A stretch of 30,551 bases of DNA from a virus. The position numbers and the translations under genes were made by a program. Positions 29,244 through 30,551 of the stretch are shown here, one piece after another. The notes under the pieces were generated by a model. That model saw nothing but the letters and a program-made list of their open reading frames with translations, was not told where the DNA came from and ran no database searches. Position 1 is the stretch's first letter. Each line of letters starts with the position of its first letter. Location of the stretch: the IMG/VR virus record IMGVR_UViG_3300033183_000161, positions 1 through 30,551 of that record; one strand, written 5' to 3'.

Positions 29244-30551
29244 ATGGCAGTGATTAATGGAACGGTGGTAGGGTCTGATGAAGCAGGCTTCTACCCCTAT
29301 GAGATTGAGCAGAGTCTACGCTTCAACGATGATGACAGTGCATACCTAAGCCGCACTCCTGCGTCTGCTGGCAACCGTAAGACTTGGACATGGAGCGGTT
29401 GGGTTAAGCGGGGGAATTTGGGTACTGCTCAAGATATTATGACTGGCGGTATTATCTCAGGTACTTATTATTACACCCGAATCTATTTCGATTCTGATAA
29501 TACGTTAGGTGTTTACAACTATCCTGATACTTCAAATACATTACTGAAAACTTCAGCAGTGTACCGTGACGTGGGTTCTTGGTATCACATTACGGTAGCT
29601 TTTGATTCTACTCAAGCAACATCTACCGATAGAGTTAAAGTTTACGTTAATGGTGAACAGGTTACTTCCTTTGGCACATCTACATACCCAGCTATAAACT
29701 CTGACACCATGTTTAACTCTACAAGTTACCCTATGTTCTTAGGGAAGTTTGTAGCGGGTTTCTCAAATTACCTAGACGGCTACCTAGCAGAAGTCCACTT
29801 CATAGACGGAACAGCCTTAGACGCTGATAGCTTTGGTGAGACCAAGAATGGCGTATGGATTCCTAAAGCCTACGATGGTAGCTATGGTACTAATGGTTTC
29901 TTACTAGACTTTGCTGACGGTGGTGCATTGGGGGATGACGTATCAGGCAACGGTAACGACTGGACTGCTACGAATCTGGCGAGTACAGATGTGATGCTGG
30001 ATAGTCCTACGAATAACTTTGCTACGTTGAATCCTTTGGATGCTAAGGACATTGTATTTCAAGAAGGAAACCTTGAGTATACAAGCTCCACTACTGACGT
30101 AGGTGTTAAATCCACGATAGCCTTACCAAGCACAGGAACTTATTACTTTGAAGTTTTAGATAACGGTGACAATGGGACTAATGGAACAACTATTGTCGGT
30201 GTTCAACGTACAGATGTTTCAGGTAAAGGTTCTATTAATCCGTATTCCACAGGTTCTTACGCTTACGTGTATTACTCATTTGCAGGGGAGAAGTTCCTTA
30301 ACGGCACTTATAGCGCCTATGGGTCTGCCACTACAACGGGAGATATTATCTCCGTAGCTTTCGATGCAGATAATGGCGAAGTTGAGTGCTTTAAGAATGG
30401 TGTATCTCAGGGTGTTCTTGTTACTGGGTTAGATACTTCAACATATTCTTATTCTTTTTTGGTTGGTGACGGGTCTAACGGAGATTCACCTATAATGGTG
30501 GCTAACTTCGGCCAAGACTCTAGCTTCGCTGGCAACAAAACCCCACAAGGC
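29244..30551 (+). CDS. LamG/SPRY-type tail fibre protein, 3' end not in window
   Basis: A frame beginning ATG 29244, one base after the previous stop, stays open for 436 codons to the last base. I read it directly. It contains SLRFNDDDSAYLSRTPASAG and a Trp-rich strand (RKTWTWSGWVKRG), an opening typical of concanavalin-like LamG domains. WYHITVAFDSTQATSTDRVK, then LDGYLAEVHFIDGTALDADS and VSGNGNDWTATNL follow. The last third has the SPRY-like pattern TYYFEVLDNGDNGTNGTTIV and GEVECFKNGVSQGVLVTG. These marine phage fibre modules are thought to bind surface sugars. The protein is cut at the right edge; joined to base 1 it would end six codons later. Codon use is A/T-rich compared with the tail genes. 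Confidence 0.85.
   Translation, partial: MAVINGTVVGSDEAGFYPYEIEQSLRFNDDDSAYLSRTPASAGNRKTWTWSGWVKRGNLGTAQDIMTGGIISGTYYYTRIYFDSDNTLGVYNYPDTSNTLLKTSAVYRDVGSWYHITVAFDSTQATSTDRVKVYVNGEQVTSFGTSTYPAINSDTMFNSTSYPMFLGKFVAGFSNYLDGYLAEVHFIDGTALDADSFGETKNGVWIPKAYDGSYGTNGFLLDFADGGALGDDVSGNGNDWTATNLASTDVMLDSPTNNFATLNPLDAKDIVFQEGNLEYTSSTTDVGVKSTIALPSTGTYYFEVLDNGDNGTNGTTIVGVQRTDVSGKGSINPYSTGSYAYVYYSFAGEKFLNGTYSAYGSATTTGDIISVAFDADNGEVECFKNGVSQGVLVTGLDTSTYSYSFLVGDGSNGDSPIMVANFGQDSSFAGNKTPQG

Noticed and set aside
1-30551. Lysogeny module (integrase, CI repressor, excisionase)
   Set aside because: No gene with these motifs was found on either strand; the 61-residue HTH protein lacks a repressor dimerisation or cleavage domain. 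The phage may be strictly lytic, or the module may lie outside the window.
1-30551. tRNA or other structured RNA genes
   Set aside because: I saw no cloverleaf with a recognisable T-loop in the intergenic regions, which are all shorter than about 170 bases.

Overview
The window is the genome, or nearly all of it, of a tailed double-stranded DNA phage with a long non-contractile tail (siphovirus type) and a lambda-like head and tail plan. No host gene, tRNA, rRNA, integrase or CI-type repressor is visible. The terminase pair (Nu1-like and GpA-like), lambda-type portal, gpFII-, gpU- and gpZ-like proteins and J-like tail tip suggest a phage of a Gram-negative bacterium. By eye the base composition is moderate (about half G+C). 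The tail-fibre proteins at the right end and the structural protein at the left end resemble families common in marine phages. A marine gammaproteobacterial host is my best guess, not a demonstrated fact.

Layout. (1) 25-2574, plus strand: a structural or decoration protein, then a lysis cassette of three small membrane proteins, a three-TM holin and an M15 peptidase endolysin. (2) 2571-9607, minus strand: a tightly coupled early operon. In transcription order it encodes a Sak4-like ATPase, a small DUF7173-like protein, a DUF669 protein, a PD-(D/E)XK nuclease with a Cas4-like Cys pattern, a Cys/His protein, an SF2 helicase, two small conserved proteins, a frame-broken C5 cytosine methyltransferase with an ORF nested in another frame, a VRR-NUC nuclease, a ribbon-helix-helix regulator and a small exported protein. 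(3) 9608-9728: a compact control region with two overlapping promoters pointing in opposite directions and a 25-bp dyad. (4) 9729-11964, plus strand: a tiny HTH regulator and a TOPRIM primase-RepA helicase fusion. (5) 11964-12779: a structured, G/C-tract-rich spacer, an isolated gpZ-like tail gene and a second palindromic spacer that may be cos. (6) 12780-30551, plus strand: a ParB-methyltransferase fusion, terminase, head, tail and fibre genes. The last one runs off the right edge.

How it works together. The early minus-strand genes supply recombination, DNA processing and DNA modification. The plus-strand primase-helicase starts replication and, with no polymerase present, must use the host replisome. 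The late block packages DNA and builds the particle, with a programmed -1 frameshift in the tail chaperone gene. The right-hand ORF is in phase with position 1, and the gene at 25 is of a kind that usually follows tail fibres, so the window probably represents a circularly permuted or concatemeric map.

Most noteworthy: the longest G/C homopolymers in the window (G9, G8, G8) all lie inside the two DNA methyltransferase genes, and one of those genes is also frameshifted at an A6 tract. A long same-strand ORF is nested in the C5 methyltransferase gene. The control region, the hairpin cluster at 11.96-12.08 kb and the lambda-cos-like spacer at 12.68-12.78 kb are the main unexplained non-coding elements.
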